This document shows positions 1 to 6,682 of a stretch of DNA of 40,260 nt, piece after piece; position 1 is the stretch's first letter, and the number at the start of each line of letters is the position of its first letter. The stretch comes from Chloroflexi bacterium CSP1-4 (GTDB lineage: Bacteria; Chloroflexota; Limnocylindria; Limnocylindrales; CSP1-4). The stretch lies in assembly GCA_001443375.1 (NCBI GenBank), contig LDXM01000025.1:1-40260 (forward strand), given 5' to 3'. The notes beneath the pieces were generated by a model, which ran no database searches, was not told the origin of the DNA, and worked only from the letters and a program-made list of their open reading frames with translations. The translations under genes and the position numbers were made by a program.

Positions 1-316
1 TGGCGGCCGTCGTGAGGCCCCTCACGGACGTGCCGTAGTGGATGATCGCGCCCGCGCCGAGGAAGCCGATGCCGGTCACGATCTGGGCGGCGATGCGCGT
101 CGGGTCCACGGTCGTCGGGTCGCCCGTGCCGCCGCCGAAGCCGTGCGCCGACAGGACGGTGAAGAGCGCCGAGCCGAGGGCGACGAGGAGATGGGTGCGC
201 GTGCCGGCGGGGTGATCGTGCATCTCCCGCTCGATGCCGATCGCCGCGCCGAGCACGGCCGCCACGAGGATGCGCAGGAGAAGATCGCCCTGGAACGTCA
301 GGTCGCCGGCCGGCAT
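1..316 (-). CDS. MgtC/SapB family membrane protein (partial, runs off window start)
   Basis: This is the N-terminal 105 residues of an MgtC/SapB-type integral membrane protein; the rest lies outside the window. Visible family motifs are GIERE near residue 28, HPAGTRTHLLVALGSALF, DPTRIAAQIVTGIGFLGAGAII and SVRGLTTAA, the usual order of the hydrophobic MgtC domain. The family is linked to magnesium limitation and membrane ATPase regulation in pathogens, but most environmental members have no proven function. The ATG at 316 has no Shine-Dalgarno sequence; a TAGCGT box ends 6 nt upstream, so the mRNA is probably leaderless. It is divergent from the DinB gene at 407. Confidence 0.85.
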   Translation of the reverse strand, partial: MPAGDLTFQGDLLLRILVAAVLGAAIGIEREMHDHPAGTRTHLLVALGSALFTVLSAHGFGGGTGDPTTVDPTRIAAQIVTGIGFLGAGAIIHYGTSVRGLTTAA

Positions 317-322
317 GCGGTC

Positions 323-328
323 ACGCTA
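323..328 (-). promoter_or_regulatory. -10 box of a leaderless promoter for the MgtC-like gene
   Basis: Minus-strand TAGCGT lies exactly 6 nt before the ATG at 316, with no ribosome binding site between. Transcription would begin at or next to the start codon. No convincing -35 is visible. Confidence 0.5.
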
Positions 329-406
329 CCACGCGCCGCGAGGCGGGGGCACGCGCCGGCGGCGGGCATCCTGTCACACTCGGCCACGATGGACAGGAGG
401 CCGCCC

Positions 407-895
407 ATGGACAGCGAGGCACTTCGGGAGCACCTTCTCGCTCTCCTCGATGCGCAGGACGCGCACATGACGTTCGAGGAGGCGGTCGCGGACTTTCCCG
501 ACGACGCGATCAACATGCGGCCACCGAACGTGCCCTACACGCCGTGGCACCTCCTCGAGCACCTGCGGATCGCCCAATGGGACATCCTCGAGTACATCCG
601 CGACCCCGGTCACGTCTCGCCCGACTGGCCGGAGGGGTACTGGCCGGCGCCCGATGCCCAGGCCACGCCCGAGCGGTTCGCGGCCACCGTGCGCGCGTTC
701 CAGGCGGACCAGAAGGCGCTCCGCGAGCTCGTGGCCGACCCGGCCACGGACCCGCTCGCGGTCATCGTCGGCACGCCCGGTCACACGGTCCTGCGCGAGG
801 TCCGCATCGTGGCCGACCACAACGCCTATCACCTCGGGGAGTTCGCGATCCTCCGCCAGGTCACGGGCACGTGGCCGACCGCCAGGCGAGCCTGA
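407..895 (+). CDS. DinB-like four-helix-bundle protein
   Basis: A 162-aa protein of the DinB/YfiT-like family, a four-helix bundle that usually holds a divalent metal through three histidines. Candidate ligands are in the N-terminal half (WHLLEHLRIAQWD) and in the C-terminal DHNAYHLGEF motif. The length is typical. An AGGAGG at 395-400 stands 6 nt before this ATG, which decides the start over the longer open frame beginning at 38; the in-frame sequence upstream of 407 overlaps the MgtC gene in antisense and has no family similarity. Members include thiol S-transferases and damage-inducible proteins; the substrate here cannot be assigned. Confidence 0.8.
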   Translation: MDSEALREHLLALLDAQDAHMTFEEAVADFPDDAINMRPPNVPYTPWHLLEHLRIAQWDILEYIRDPGHVSPDWPEGYWPAPDAQATPERFAATVRAFQADQKALRELVADPATDPLAVIVGTPGHTVLREVRIVADHNAYHLGEFAILRQVTGTWPTARRA

Positions 896-946
896 CCGCG
901 CGTGGACCCGACCCGGCGCGCACGGGGGCGCCGAGGGCAACAAAAC

Positions 947-1019
947 GCCCGAAGGAACCGCGCGTTCCGCGACCCTTGATGTGATCACAGGTCCCGGATC
1001 GCCACAAGCTCCTTCGGGC
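947..1019. repeat. Inverted repeat with a 53-nt loop containing a 10-bp palindrome
   Basis: GCCCGAAGGA at 947-956 is exactly complementary to TCCTTCGGGC at 1010-1019. Inside the loop TGTGATCACA (980-989) is a perfect palindrome resembling a dimeric regulator site. There is no T-tract, so a simple terminator is unlikely. Confidence 0.5.
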
Positions 1020-1061
1020 AAGGAGAACCATAGGCCGCGCGCCGCCGGCAGGTCAACGCGG

Positions 1062-1136
1062 TTATCCACCAAATGACGCCGGGGGGCGCGGAGTTATCCA
1101 CCGCTTCCGCGGCGCGCTCGATGAACGGTGGACAAC
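1062..1136. repeat. Cluster of three TT(A/G)TCCACC motifs
   Basis: TTATCCACC occurs at 1062-1070 and 1094-1102, and TTGTCCACC is inverted at 1128-1136. They match the DnaA box TTATNCACA at 7-8 of 9 positions. The third copy overlaps a TGGACA (1129-1134) that could be the -35 of the xth promoter. Confidence 0.45.
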
Positions 1137-1159
1137 GGCTCCGGCTGTGGGTCTAGGCT
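1129..1159 (+). promoter_or_regulatory. Leaderless promoter of the exonuclease III gene
   Basis: TGGACA at 1129-1134 (5 of 6 to TTGACA), a 19-bp spacer and TAGGCT at 1154-1159 form a sigma-70-like promoter. The GTG start at 1166 follows 6 nt after the -10 and there is no Shine-Dalgarno sequence. Confidence 0.55.
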
Positions 1160-1165
1160 GGATCG

Positions 1166-1963
1166 GTGCGCATCGCGACCTGGAACGTCAATTCGCTCAA
1201 GGCGCGCCTCGAGCGCGTGGAGGGCTGGCTCGCCCAGGCGTCGCCGGACGTCCTGCTGATGCAGGAGACGAAGCTATCCGACGACGCCGCGCCGACGATG
1301 CCCTTCCGCATGGCTGGCTATGAGCTGGTGCACCACGGCGAGGGGCGCTGGAACGGGGTCGCCATCGCCAGCCGCGTGGGCGTCGAGGACGTGGTCACGA
1401 ACTTCGGGCTGGGGCCGGTGCGGCCGGGCGCCGCGGCCGACGACGAGCCGGCGCACGAAGCGCGCATGGTCGCCGCGACCTGCGGGGGCATCCGCGTCGT
1501 GAGTATCTACGCCCCCAACGGCCGGGCGCTGGCCACGCCCTTCTACGCCGCCAAGCTCGACTGGTTCGCCCGGCTCCGCCGGTGGCTGGAGGCGTCGGCC
1601 GAGCCCGACCGGCCGCTCGTCGTGGGCGGCGACTTCAACGTCGCCCCGGCCGACGTCGATGTCTACGATCCGGCCGACTTCGTGGGCACGACCCACACCT
1701 CGGCGCCCGAACGGGCGGCCTTCCAGGCGCTCCTCGACTGGGGGCTCGTGGACGCTTACCGCATCCACCACCCCGAGCCCGGCCGCTACACCTGGTGGGA
1801 CTATCGCGCCGGCAACTTCCATAAGGGCCTGGGCATGCGCATCGACCATCTGCTCGCCACGCGCCAGGTCATGGAAAGGTGCCTGGCGGCCGAGATCGAC
1901 CGGGACGCGCGCAAGGGCAAGCTGCCCTCCGATCACGCGCCCCTGTACATCGACTTGCGCTGA
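1166..1963 (+). CDS. xth: Exodeoxyribonuclease III
   Basis: Exonuclease III/AP endonuclease of the endonuclease-exonuclease-phosphatase fold, 265 aa, full length. It incises DNA at abasic sites and removes 3' blocks during base excision repair in the cytoplasm. Visible motifs: N-terminal RIATWNVNSLKARL, the metal-binding Glu in LMQETKL, GGDFNVAPADVDVYDP, and the C-terminal catalytic SDHAPLY. The start is a GTG with no ribosome binding site, 6 nt after a -10 box, so translation is probably leaderless. It converges on the lipoprotein gene with a shared hairpin between them. An AlkA-like glycosylase that would generate its abasic substrate lies at 11539. Confidence 0.92.
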   Translation: MRIATWNVNSLKARLERVEGWLAQASPDVLLMQETKLSDDAAPTMPFRMAGYELVHHGEGRWNGVAIASRVGVEDVVTNFGLGPVRPGAAADDEPAHEARMVAATCGGIRVVSIYAPNGRALATPFYAAKLDWFARLRRWLEASAEPDRPLVVGGDFNVAPADVDVYDPADFVGTTHTSAPERAAFQALLDWGLVDAYRIHHPEPGRYTWWDYRAGNFHKGLGMRIDHLLATRQVMERCLAAEIDRDARKGKLPSDHAPLYIDLR

Positions 1964-1973
1964 GCGGTGATGA

Positions 1974-1991
1974 GGCGCCGGGGACGGCGCC
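1974..1991. terminator. GC-rich hairpin between convergent genes
   Basis: A 7-bp perfect stem (1974-1980 with 1985-1991) and GGGA loop lie between the xth stop and the lipoprotein stop. It lacks a U-tract, but the position suits a bidirectional terminator. Confidence 0.45.
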
Positions 1992-1997
1992 CGCCGG

Positions 1998-2819
1998 TCA
2001 CATTCGAGGCGCTTCCACGACGTTGGCCGGGTCATCGAGGTGCGAGATGTCGAAGCCGATCTCGAACGGCACGGCCACGCCGGCCTTCAGCCGTCCGCCC
2101 ACGAGGTGAACGCTCACCAGATAGCCGCCTTCTTTCGCGATCCAGGCGTCGAACACGGCGTCCTGGCCGTACGTCGCGACCAGGGCCGCCCCGCCGGGAG
2201 AGTCCTTGTCGGCGTGGTAATGAGTGCTGGCGACGCCGTTCTTCTCCTCTTCGCTGGTGGCCACCGACGAGTCGATCAGCGCGCCGAAGTCCTGGCCGAA
2301 GAGGTTCTGCGGCTGGAACGTCTCGAAGAGGGACTCGGCGTTGGCCTCGTCCGCAGGAACCTGGATGAACGTGCCCGTGCCGAAGTCGACGTAGGCACCG
2401 TCCGCCACGAGGATGTAGGTGATGGCCGTCTCGCCGGTCATGCCCGTGATCGAGAACTGGACGGCCCGTTCCGGCTTCAGGACGACCGTGCCTTCCATGG
2501 CAAGACCCGTGTCGGTCGGAATCCCCGCCACCCCGATGTCGCCGGAGATGGAGATGGCGAAGCGGTACGAGGTGAGGTTCTCGAGGGCGGCGGCGGCGCC
2601 CGAGAGGCCGGTACCGCCCGTCCCCTGGGTGGACGTCGGGGCAGGCGTCGGTTCCGGGGTCGGCTCCGGAGTGGGCGTGGCCGTGGGCGTCGGGGCGGGG
2701 GTCGGGGTGGGAGTCGGTGTGGGAGTCGCCGATGCGCCGCCGCAGGCGGCGAGGACGAGCGAGAGCACGAGGCCGAGAGCGGCCATGGGACGCACGACGG
2801 TGGCGCGGGGGAGAGTCAT
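1998..2819 (-). CDS. LppX/LprG-like lipoprotein with Thr/Pro-rich linker
   Basis: A 273-aa secreted lipoprotein. Residues 1-25 are a signal peptide ending in a lipobox, with the acylated Cys at 26 (LVLAACGG). A low-complexity Thr-Pro/Glu-Pro linker (about residues 31-65) separates it from a globular domain of about 200 residues. That domain resembles the LppX/LprAFG fold of mycobacterial-type lipoproteins, seen in the pattern LTSYRFAISISGDIG, followed by a 'variable protects, mass of beta strands' layout and the ending FDISHLDDPANVVEAP. Such proteins carry lipids at the cell surface; the ligand here is unknown. It is convergent with xth and divergent from the DsbA gene. The linker DNA is a run of imperfect TP codons, not a tandem repeat element. 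Confidence 0.75.
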   Translation of the reverse strand: MTLPRATVVRPMAALGLVLSLVLAACGGASATPTPTPTPTPAPTPTATPTPEPTPEPTPAPTSTQGTGGTGLSGAAAALENLTSYRFAISISGDIGVAGIPTDTGLAMEGTVVLKPERAVQFSITGMTGETAITYILVADGAYVDFGTGTFIQVPADEANAESLFETFQPQNLFGQDFGALIDSSVATSEEEKNGVASTHYHADKDSPGGAALVATYGQDAVFDAWIAKEGGYLVSVHLVGGRLKAGVAVPFEIGFDISHLDDPANVVEAPRM

Positions 2820-2924
2820 TTCGCATCCTCGTGGGCGGTGGATCCGGCGCCGTCGTCGACGCCCTGATCACGGCCGATCGGGGGCAGGATAGCAGCGCCA
2901 TGGGCAGGTCGGCCGACTTGGCGC

Positions 2925-2930
2925 TACGCT
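2925..2930 (+). promoter_or_regulatory. -10 box upstream of the DsbA/VKOR operon
   Basis: TACGCT ends 32 nt before the GTG at 2963. With initiation about 7 nt downstream the leader is about 26 nt and includes GGAGG (2951-2955), so this promoter gives a leadered message, unlike the xth promoter. Confidence 0.4.
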
Positions 2931-2962
2931 GGCAGGCGCGTCCTGACCATGGAGGATCCCTC

Positions 2963-3733
2963 GTGTCATCACGCGCTCCCAACCCCTCCCGTCGCGCGCG
3001 CCGAGAAGCGGAGCGCCGCGGCGGGAAGTCCGCCGCGGCGCCGATCCGTCGCGGCCTCTCCCCCATCGCCTGGCTCACCGGCGTGGCCGTGCTGCTCGGC
3101 CTCGCGGTCGTGGCCGTCCTGGTCCTGGTCAACCGGCCCGCCGAGGCGCTTGCACTCCTGCCGCCGGGTGACCCGACGCCAGTCGAGCTGGCGGACGGTC
3201 GCGCCCTCGGGCGCAGCGACGCACCCGCGACGCTCGATGTCTATGAGGACTACCAGTGCCCCGGCTGCGCGACCTACTCCAACGCCATGGAGCCGCGCCT
3301 CATCCGCGAGTACGTGGCCGCGGGACGGCTGCGCATCGTCTTCCGCGACTACGCCTTCCTGGGCCAGGAATCGCTCGACGCCGCCGCGGCGGCGCGGGCT
3401 GCGGGTGAACAGGGCGCCTTCTGGACCTACCACGACTGGCTCTTCGCCAATCAGGCCGGTGAGAACCGGGGTGCCTTCAGACGCGAGGTGCTGGTGGAGA
3501 TCGCCCGGCGCGTCGGGCTGGACGTCGCCCGCTTCGAACGTGACCTCGACGACCCGGCCACGGCTGCGGCGGTCGCCGCGGAGCGCGATGCGGCGGCGTC
3601 GGTGCCGGTCAACTCGACGCCGACGCTCGTGTTGAACGGCCAGGTGATCGAGGGCGGGCTCGCCTGGGAGACGCTCGCCGTGGCCATCGACGCGGCGACG
3701 GCACCCGCCCCCTCCGCTTCCCCGGCGCCGTGA
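2963..3733 (+). CDS. DsbA-family membrane-anchored thiol:disulfide oxidoreductase
   Basis: A 256-aa thioredoxin-fold protein of the DsbA/BdbD group. A basic N-terminus is followed by one membrane segment (about residues 28-50, WLTGVAVLLGLAVVAVLVLV), leaving the catalytic domain outside the cell. The active site is CPGC in YEDYQCPGCATYS, and the cis-Pro loop is VNSTPTLVLNGQVIEG. It would form or reshuffle disulfides in exported proteins. The GTG at 2963 is chosen because GGAGG lies 7 nt upstream and the long in-frame extension before it is Arg-rich antisense of the lipoprotein gene. Its stop overlaps the VKOR start (GTGA), so the two are translationally coupled and probably work as an oxidase pair. 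Confidence 0.87.
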   Translation: MSSRAPNPSRRARREAERRGGKSAAAPIRRGLSPIAWLTGVAVLLGLAVVAVLVLVNRPAEALALLPPGDPTPVELADGRALGRSDAPATLDVYEDYQCPGCATYSNAMEPRLIREYVAAGRLRIVFRDYAFLGQESLDAAAAARAAGEQGAFWTYHDWLFANQAGENRGAFRREVLVEIARRVGLDVARFERDLDDPATAAAVAAERDAAASVPVNSTPTLVLNGQVIEGGLAWETLAVAIDAATAPAPSASPAP

Positions 3734-4152
3734 CGGAGCGCCGGCGTGTCGGGCTGACGCTGGCCGCGTTGGCCACGGCGGGCCTGCTCATCGCGGCCTA
3801 CCTGGCGGCCGTCAAGCTGACCGGCGGCATCCCCGTCTGCGGCCCGCTGCGCGGCTGCGAGACGGTGAACACGAGCCCCTACAGCGAGCTCCTGGGCATC
3901 CCCGTGGCGCTCTTCGGCGTGCTCTTCTCCGCGCTCGTGTTGGTCGCTGCCCTGGCCTGGTGGCGGACTGGCGACCGGCGCGCGCTGTACGCGGCGTACG
4001 GCCTCGGGCTGGCCGGCATGGTGGCCATGGCCTACCTGACCTATCTCGAGCTGTTCGTCATCGGCGCCGTCTGCGTCTGGTGCGTGGCCTATGCCGTGAC
4101 GGTGGTGGCCGGCTGGGTCGGCGCCGCCCTGGCCCTGCGCGGCACCGGCTGA
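3730..4152 (+). CDS. Vitamin K epoxide reductase (VKOR) family protein
   Basis: A 140-aa four-helix membrane protein that regenerates oxidized DsbA by passing electrons to quinone; in many bacteria it replaces DsbB. Both cysteine pairs are present: the loop pair Cys37 and Cys43 (VCGPLRGCETVNTS) and the catalytic Cys115-x-x-Cys118 (CVWC) near the last helix. The conserved Ser/Thr region and LLGIPVALFG follow the loop. It starts with GTG overlapping the stop of the DsbA gene, which strongly supports a functional pair. A strong hairpin follows. Confidence 0.88.
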   Translation: MTERRRVGLTLAALATAGLLIAAYLAAVKLTGGIPVCGPLRGCETVNTSPYSELLGIPVALFGVLFSALVLVAALAWWRTGDRRALYAAYGLGLAGMVAMAYLTYLELFVIGAVCVWCVAYAVTVVAGWVGAALALRGTG

Positions 4153-4179
4153 CCGGCGCGGCGGGCGCCGGACATGGAG

Positions 4180-4212
4180 CGGCCCCGCCACGCACGAGGC
4201 GTGACGGGGCCG
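4180..4212. terminator. Strong hairpin between convergent VKOR and cupredoxin genes
   Basis: Arms 4180-4193 and 4199-4212 pair over 14 positions with one C/A-type mismatch, around an ACGAG loop. There is no U-tract, but it lies between two convergent genes and probably terminates both. Confidence 0.6.
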
Positions 4213-4233
4213 TCCGGACCGAAGAGGGCTACT

Positions 4234-4677
4234 TCAGGGGATGACCACGATCGTGCCGGTCATCCCCGCCGCGGCGTGGCCGGGGATGGTACAGCTGAAC
4301 TTCAGGCCGGCCTGTGGGACGTTGATGTCGATGGTGGCCGTCTGGCCGGGATCGACGATGGTCGCGCTGCCCCCCTCGGGCGAGAAGTCGTGCGGGATCT
4401 GGCCGGTGTTAGTGAACTTGATCGTGTAGGTGCCGGCCTTGTCCACGGTGAGCTCGTTGGGCTTGAACCCGATGTCGAAGCCGGAGATCTCGAGCGTCCC
4501 GAGGGAGGGGCCGCCGGTCGTCGGCTGGCTGGGCTCGGCGGAGGGGGAGCCGGCGGGCTGGCTCGCTCCCGGCGTCTGCGGAGCGTAGGTCCAGACGGCG
4601 CCCCCGCCGGAAGCGCATGCCGCCACCAGCAGGGCGATGACCGGGAGTGCGGCGATTCGTGCCAGCGAGCGTCTCAT
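4234..4677 (-). CDS. Cupredoxin-domain lipoprotein
   Basis: A 147-aa lipoprotein with a type I (blue) copper domain. The signal peptide ends in LLVAACAS with the acylated Cys at about position 21; a Pro/Ser-rich linker follows. The C-terminal beta-sandwich has the complete copper ligand set: His in the segment IPHDFSPEGG, then Cys, His and Met in FSCTIPGHAAAGM. It should transfer electrons outside the membrane, for example to or from a respiratory enzyme. The ATG at 4677 is preceded by GGAAGGA; the longer frame upstream has no signal peptide. It is divergent from the membrane protein/Rrf2 operon, and a palindrome sits between them. Confidence 0.82.
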   Translation of the reverse strand: MRRSLARIAALPVIALLVAACASGGGAVWTYAPQTPGASQPAGSPSAEPSQPTTGGPSLGTLEISGFDIGFKPNELTVDKAGTYTIKFTNTGQIPHDFSPEGGSATIVDPGQTATIDINVPQAGLKFSCTIPGHAAAGMTGTIVVIP

Positions 4678-4783
4678 CGAGCGATCCTTCCCTTCACCGG
4701 ACCCGTTGATGGCGTGGGCCCGGCCCGAATGATTAGCGATGTGGTGAGTGTTCGCATCGAGCGGACCGTCCGCACGGGCCATT

Positions 4784-4803
4784 CGGCCCATCCCGATGGG
4801 CCG
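4784..4803. promoter_or_regulatory. 20-bp palindrome, candidate operator
   Basis: CGGCCCATC-CC-GATGGGCCG is a perfect dyad of 9-bp arms in the intergenic space between the divergent cupredoxin and membrane-protein genes. A regulator of the Rrf2 type is encoded in the operon it precedes, so autoregulation is plausible. Confidence 0.5.
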
Positions 4804-4825
4804 CGGAGCAGGCATCGTCACGCCC

Positions 4826-6142
4826 ATGGAACGCGGCCTGCCGATCGTACAGCTCGCGGGCCCGTCCTCGGGACGCCCGCCGATCTCCCGGAGTGCAGAC
4901 CGCCGCGTGACCGCCGCGGGCCTCACGGCCGCCGGCACGTTCCTCGCCGCCGCGGTCCTCGCCACGCTTCTGCCCGAGGCGGCCAGGCGCGGCACGTGGC
5001 TACCGCTCCACCTCGCGCTGGCGGGCGGGGCGGGCACGGCCATCGCCTCGATGATGCCGTTCTTCGCGGCGGCCCTTGCGGCCGCCGCGCCGGTCGACGC
5101 GCGGCTGCGGAGTGCGGCCATCGGCGCCGTGGCCATCGGGGCGCTGCTCGCCACGCTCGGCGTGGTGGCGGGAGCCGGGGCGGTCGCCGTGCTCGGCGGC
5201 CTCGCCTACCTGGCCGGCCTGGCGGGCGTCGGCTGGGCGACGTTCGCGCCGCTTCGCCGTGGCCTCGGGCCGCGTGGCGGGATCGTGGCTGTCGCGTACG
5301 GCGCCGGGCTGGCGCAGCTGGCGGCGGGGGTCGCGCTGGGCACCGCAACGGTCGGCGGCGCCGCGATCGTCGTGGCGGACTGGCCGTGGCTGAGGCCGGC
5401 GCACGCCTGGCTCAACGTCCTCGGCTGCATCTCGCTCGTCGTGGCCGGCACGTTGCTCCACTTCCTGCCGACGGTGCTGGGATGCCGTATCCGCCGTCGC
5501 CGCTCGGCGACCCCGCTCGTGGCCGCGCTGGCCGTGGCGGCGCCAGTCGTCGCCGCCGGCTACGCCCTTCGCTGGGATGCGCTCGTGCGCGCAGGCGGCC
5601 TGCTCGAGCTGGCCGGCGCCGTCGCGCTCGTCGGCTACGTCGCCGGCTGCATCGCGGATCGCGGGCACTGGACGACCGACGCGGGCTGGCACCGCATGGC
5701 CGCCGGGCACCTCCTGGCTGCGGTGGCCTGGTTCACCGTCGGCGTGGCCGTGGTCGCGGGTCGGGCGGTCGTCGACGGCGCGGATCCGGGCGGGTGGTCG
5801 GCCGCCTGGGCCATCGGGCCCCTCGTGGTCGGCTGGGCGGTGCAGGCGGTCCTCGGCGCGGCCGGCCACATCGTGCCGGCCATCGGTCCGGGGGATGCCT
5901 CGCGGCACGCGCGGCAGCGACAGCTGCTGGGTACGGCCGCGACGGCGCGCCTGGTCACCTTCCAACTCGGTGTCGCGGCCCTGGCCGTCGGCCTGCCCAC
6001 GGGCGCCGAAGCGGTCGTCGTGGTGGGCCTGATCGCCGCCGGTGCGACGATCCTCGCCACGCTCGGGCTGCTCGGCTGGGCGATGATCGCGGGGGCCGCG
6101 GCGGAGTCGGACCCGCTCCTCGCGCACAGAAAGGCGGCCTGA
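4826..6142 (+). CDS. Polytopic membrane protein, NnrS/heme-copper-like, function unassigned
   Basis: An about 438-aa hydrophobic protein with some 12 predicted helices. Histidines recur inside helices: LPLHLALAGG, RPAHAWLNVLG, TLLHFLPTVLG, WHRMAAGHLL and GAAGHIVPAIG. This arrangement recalls NnrS and the uncharacterised heme-copper-like membrane proteins found next to copper nitrite reductases, but I cannot assign a family firmly. The start is uncertain: the frame is open back to 4748, and 4826 is preferred because residues before it are not hydrophobic and would cross the palindrome at 4784. Four nucleotides separate its stop from the Rrf2 regulator. With the cupredoxin it probably serves NO or copper-linked redox chemistry. 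Confidence 0.6.
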   Translation: MERGLPIVQLAGPSSGRPPISRSADRRVTAAGLTAAGTFLAAAVLATLLPEAARRGTWLPLHLALAGGAGTAIASMMPFFAAALAAAAPVDARLRSAAIGAVAIGALLATLGVVAGAGAVAVLGGLAYLAGLAGVGWATFAPLRRGLGPRGGIVAVAYGAGLAQLAAGVALGTATVGGAAIVVADWPWLRPAHAWLNVLGCISLVVAGTLLHFLPTVLGCRIRRRRSATPLVAALAVAAPVVAAGYALRWDALVRAGGLLELAGAVALVGYVAGCIADRGHWTTDAGWHRMAAGHLLAAVAWFTVGVAVVAGRAVVDGADPGGWSAAWAIGPLVVGWAVQAVLGAAGHIVPAIGPGDASRHARQRQLLGTAATARLVTFQLGVAALAVGLPTGAEAVVVVGLIAAGATILATLGLLGWAMIAGAAAESDPLLAHRKAA

Positions 6143-6146
6143 CCCG

Positions 6147-6560
6147 ATGCGCCTCCAGCTGACGAAGCGGGCGGACTACGGCATCCGGGCCATGCTGGCG
6201 CTGGCGCGGGCACGTGACGAGCGCATGAGCGCTCCGCGCATCGCCGCCGCGATGCGCATCCCGCGGCACTTCCTGCCGCAGGTCATGGCCGACCTGGCGC
6301 GGGCCGGGCTGGTGAAGTCCACGGCGGGGCGGCATGGCGGCTACCGCCTGGCACGCCGGGCGGACGGGATCTCGCTCCTGGAGGTCGTCGAGGCGGTCGA
6401 GGGCGACGGGGGCCAGATCGACTGCGTGCTGAGTGATGCGCCCTGCGGACGTGACGGCCGATGCGAGCTCCACGAGTTCTTCGCCGACGCCCGCCAGGCG
6501 TTGCTGGCACGCCTGGCCGCGGCCAGCCTGGCCGACGTGCCACCGGTCGCGCTGGGCTAG
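6147..6560 (+). CDS. Rrf2-family Fe-S regulator, NsrR-like
   Basis: A 137-aa winged-helix repressor of the Rrf2 family (IscR/NsrR/RirA). The N-terminus MRLQLTKRADYGIRAMLALA is diagnostic; the recognition region covers about residues 28-60 and the wing is RHGGYRLAR. Three cysteines at 93, 100 and 106 in the segment DCVLSDAPCGRDGRCELH are placed as in NsrR, whose 4Fe-4S cluster senses nitric oxide. It is 4 bp downstream of the membrane protein gene and surely co-transcribed. It likely controls its own operon and the divergent cupredoxin, and perhaps the Mo-enzyme operon at 12510. IscR-type iron or oxygen sensing is the alternative. Confidence 0.86.
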   Translation: MRLQLTKRADYGIRAMLALARARDERMSAPRIAAAMRIPRHFLPQVMADLARAGLVKSTAGRHGGYRLARRADGISLLEVVEAVEGDGGQIDCVLSDAPCGRDGRCELHEFFADARQALLARLAAASLADVPPVALG

Positions 6561-6667
6561 CGAACCTGGAACGGCTCTCCGTGGCCGGGGATGACGATGG
6601 CCGTCGCGGCCGCCGGCGCTCGAGGCGTGCGGGACGCCGCCCAGCGTGCCGGGACCCCCTCCCCCGC

Positions 6668-6673
6668 TAGACT
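6668..6673 (+). promoter_or_regulatory. -10 box (TAGACT) for the amidohydrolase gene
   Basis: TAGACT ends 9 nt before the ATG at 6683 with no Shine-Dalgarno sequence between. The transcript would start within a few nucleotides of the start codon. Confidence 0.45.
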
Positions 6674-6682
6674 CCGCCCGCG

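Larger units (their letters stand above)
896..1165. other. Non-coding region with dyads and TTATCCACC motifs
   Basis: This 270-bp gap contains a 10-bp inverted repeat (947-956 and 1010-1019), the perfect palindrome TGTGATCACA at 980-989 inside its loop, and three copies of TT(A/G)TCCACC (1062-1070, 1094-1102, inverted at 1128-1136). The xth promoter lies at its right end. No reading frame here resembles a protein. Confidence 0.6.

Noticed and set aside
1062-1136. Reading the DnaA-box-like cluster as the replication origin
   Set aside because: Only three imperfect boxes, no AT-rich unwinding region, and no dnaA, dnaN, parA or rpmH nearby.
2625-2735. Repetitive ACC/CCG-like sequence that could be taken for a tandem repeat or CRISPR-like array
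   Set aside because: It is the codon run of the Thr-Pro linker in the lipoprotein, irregular and coding.
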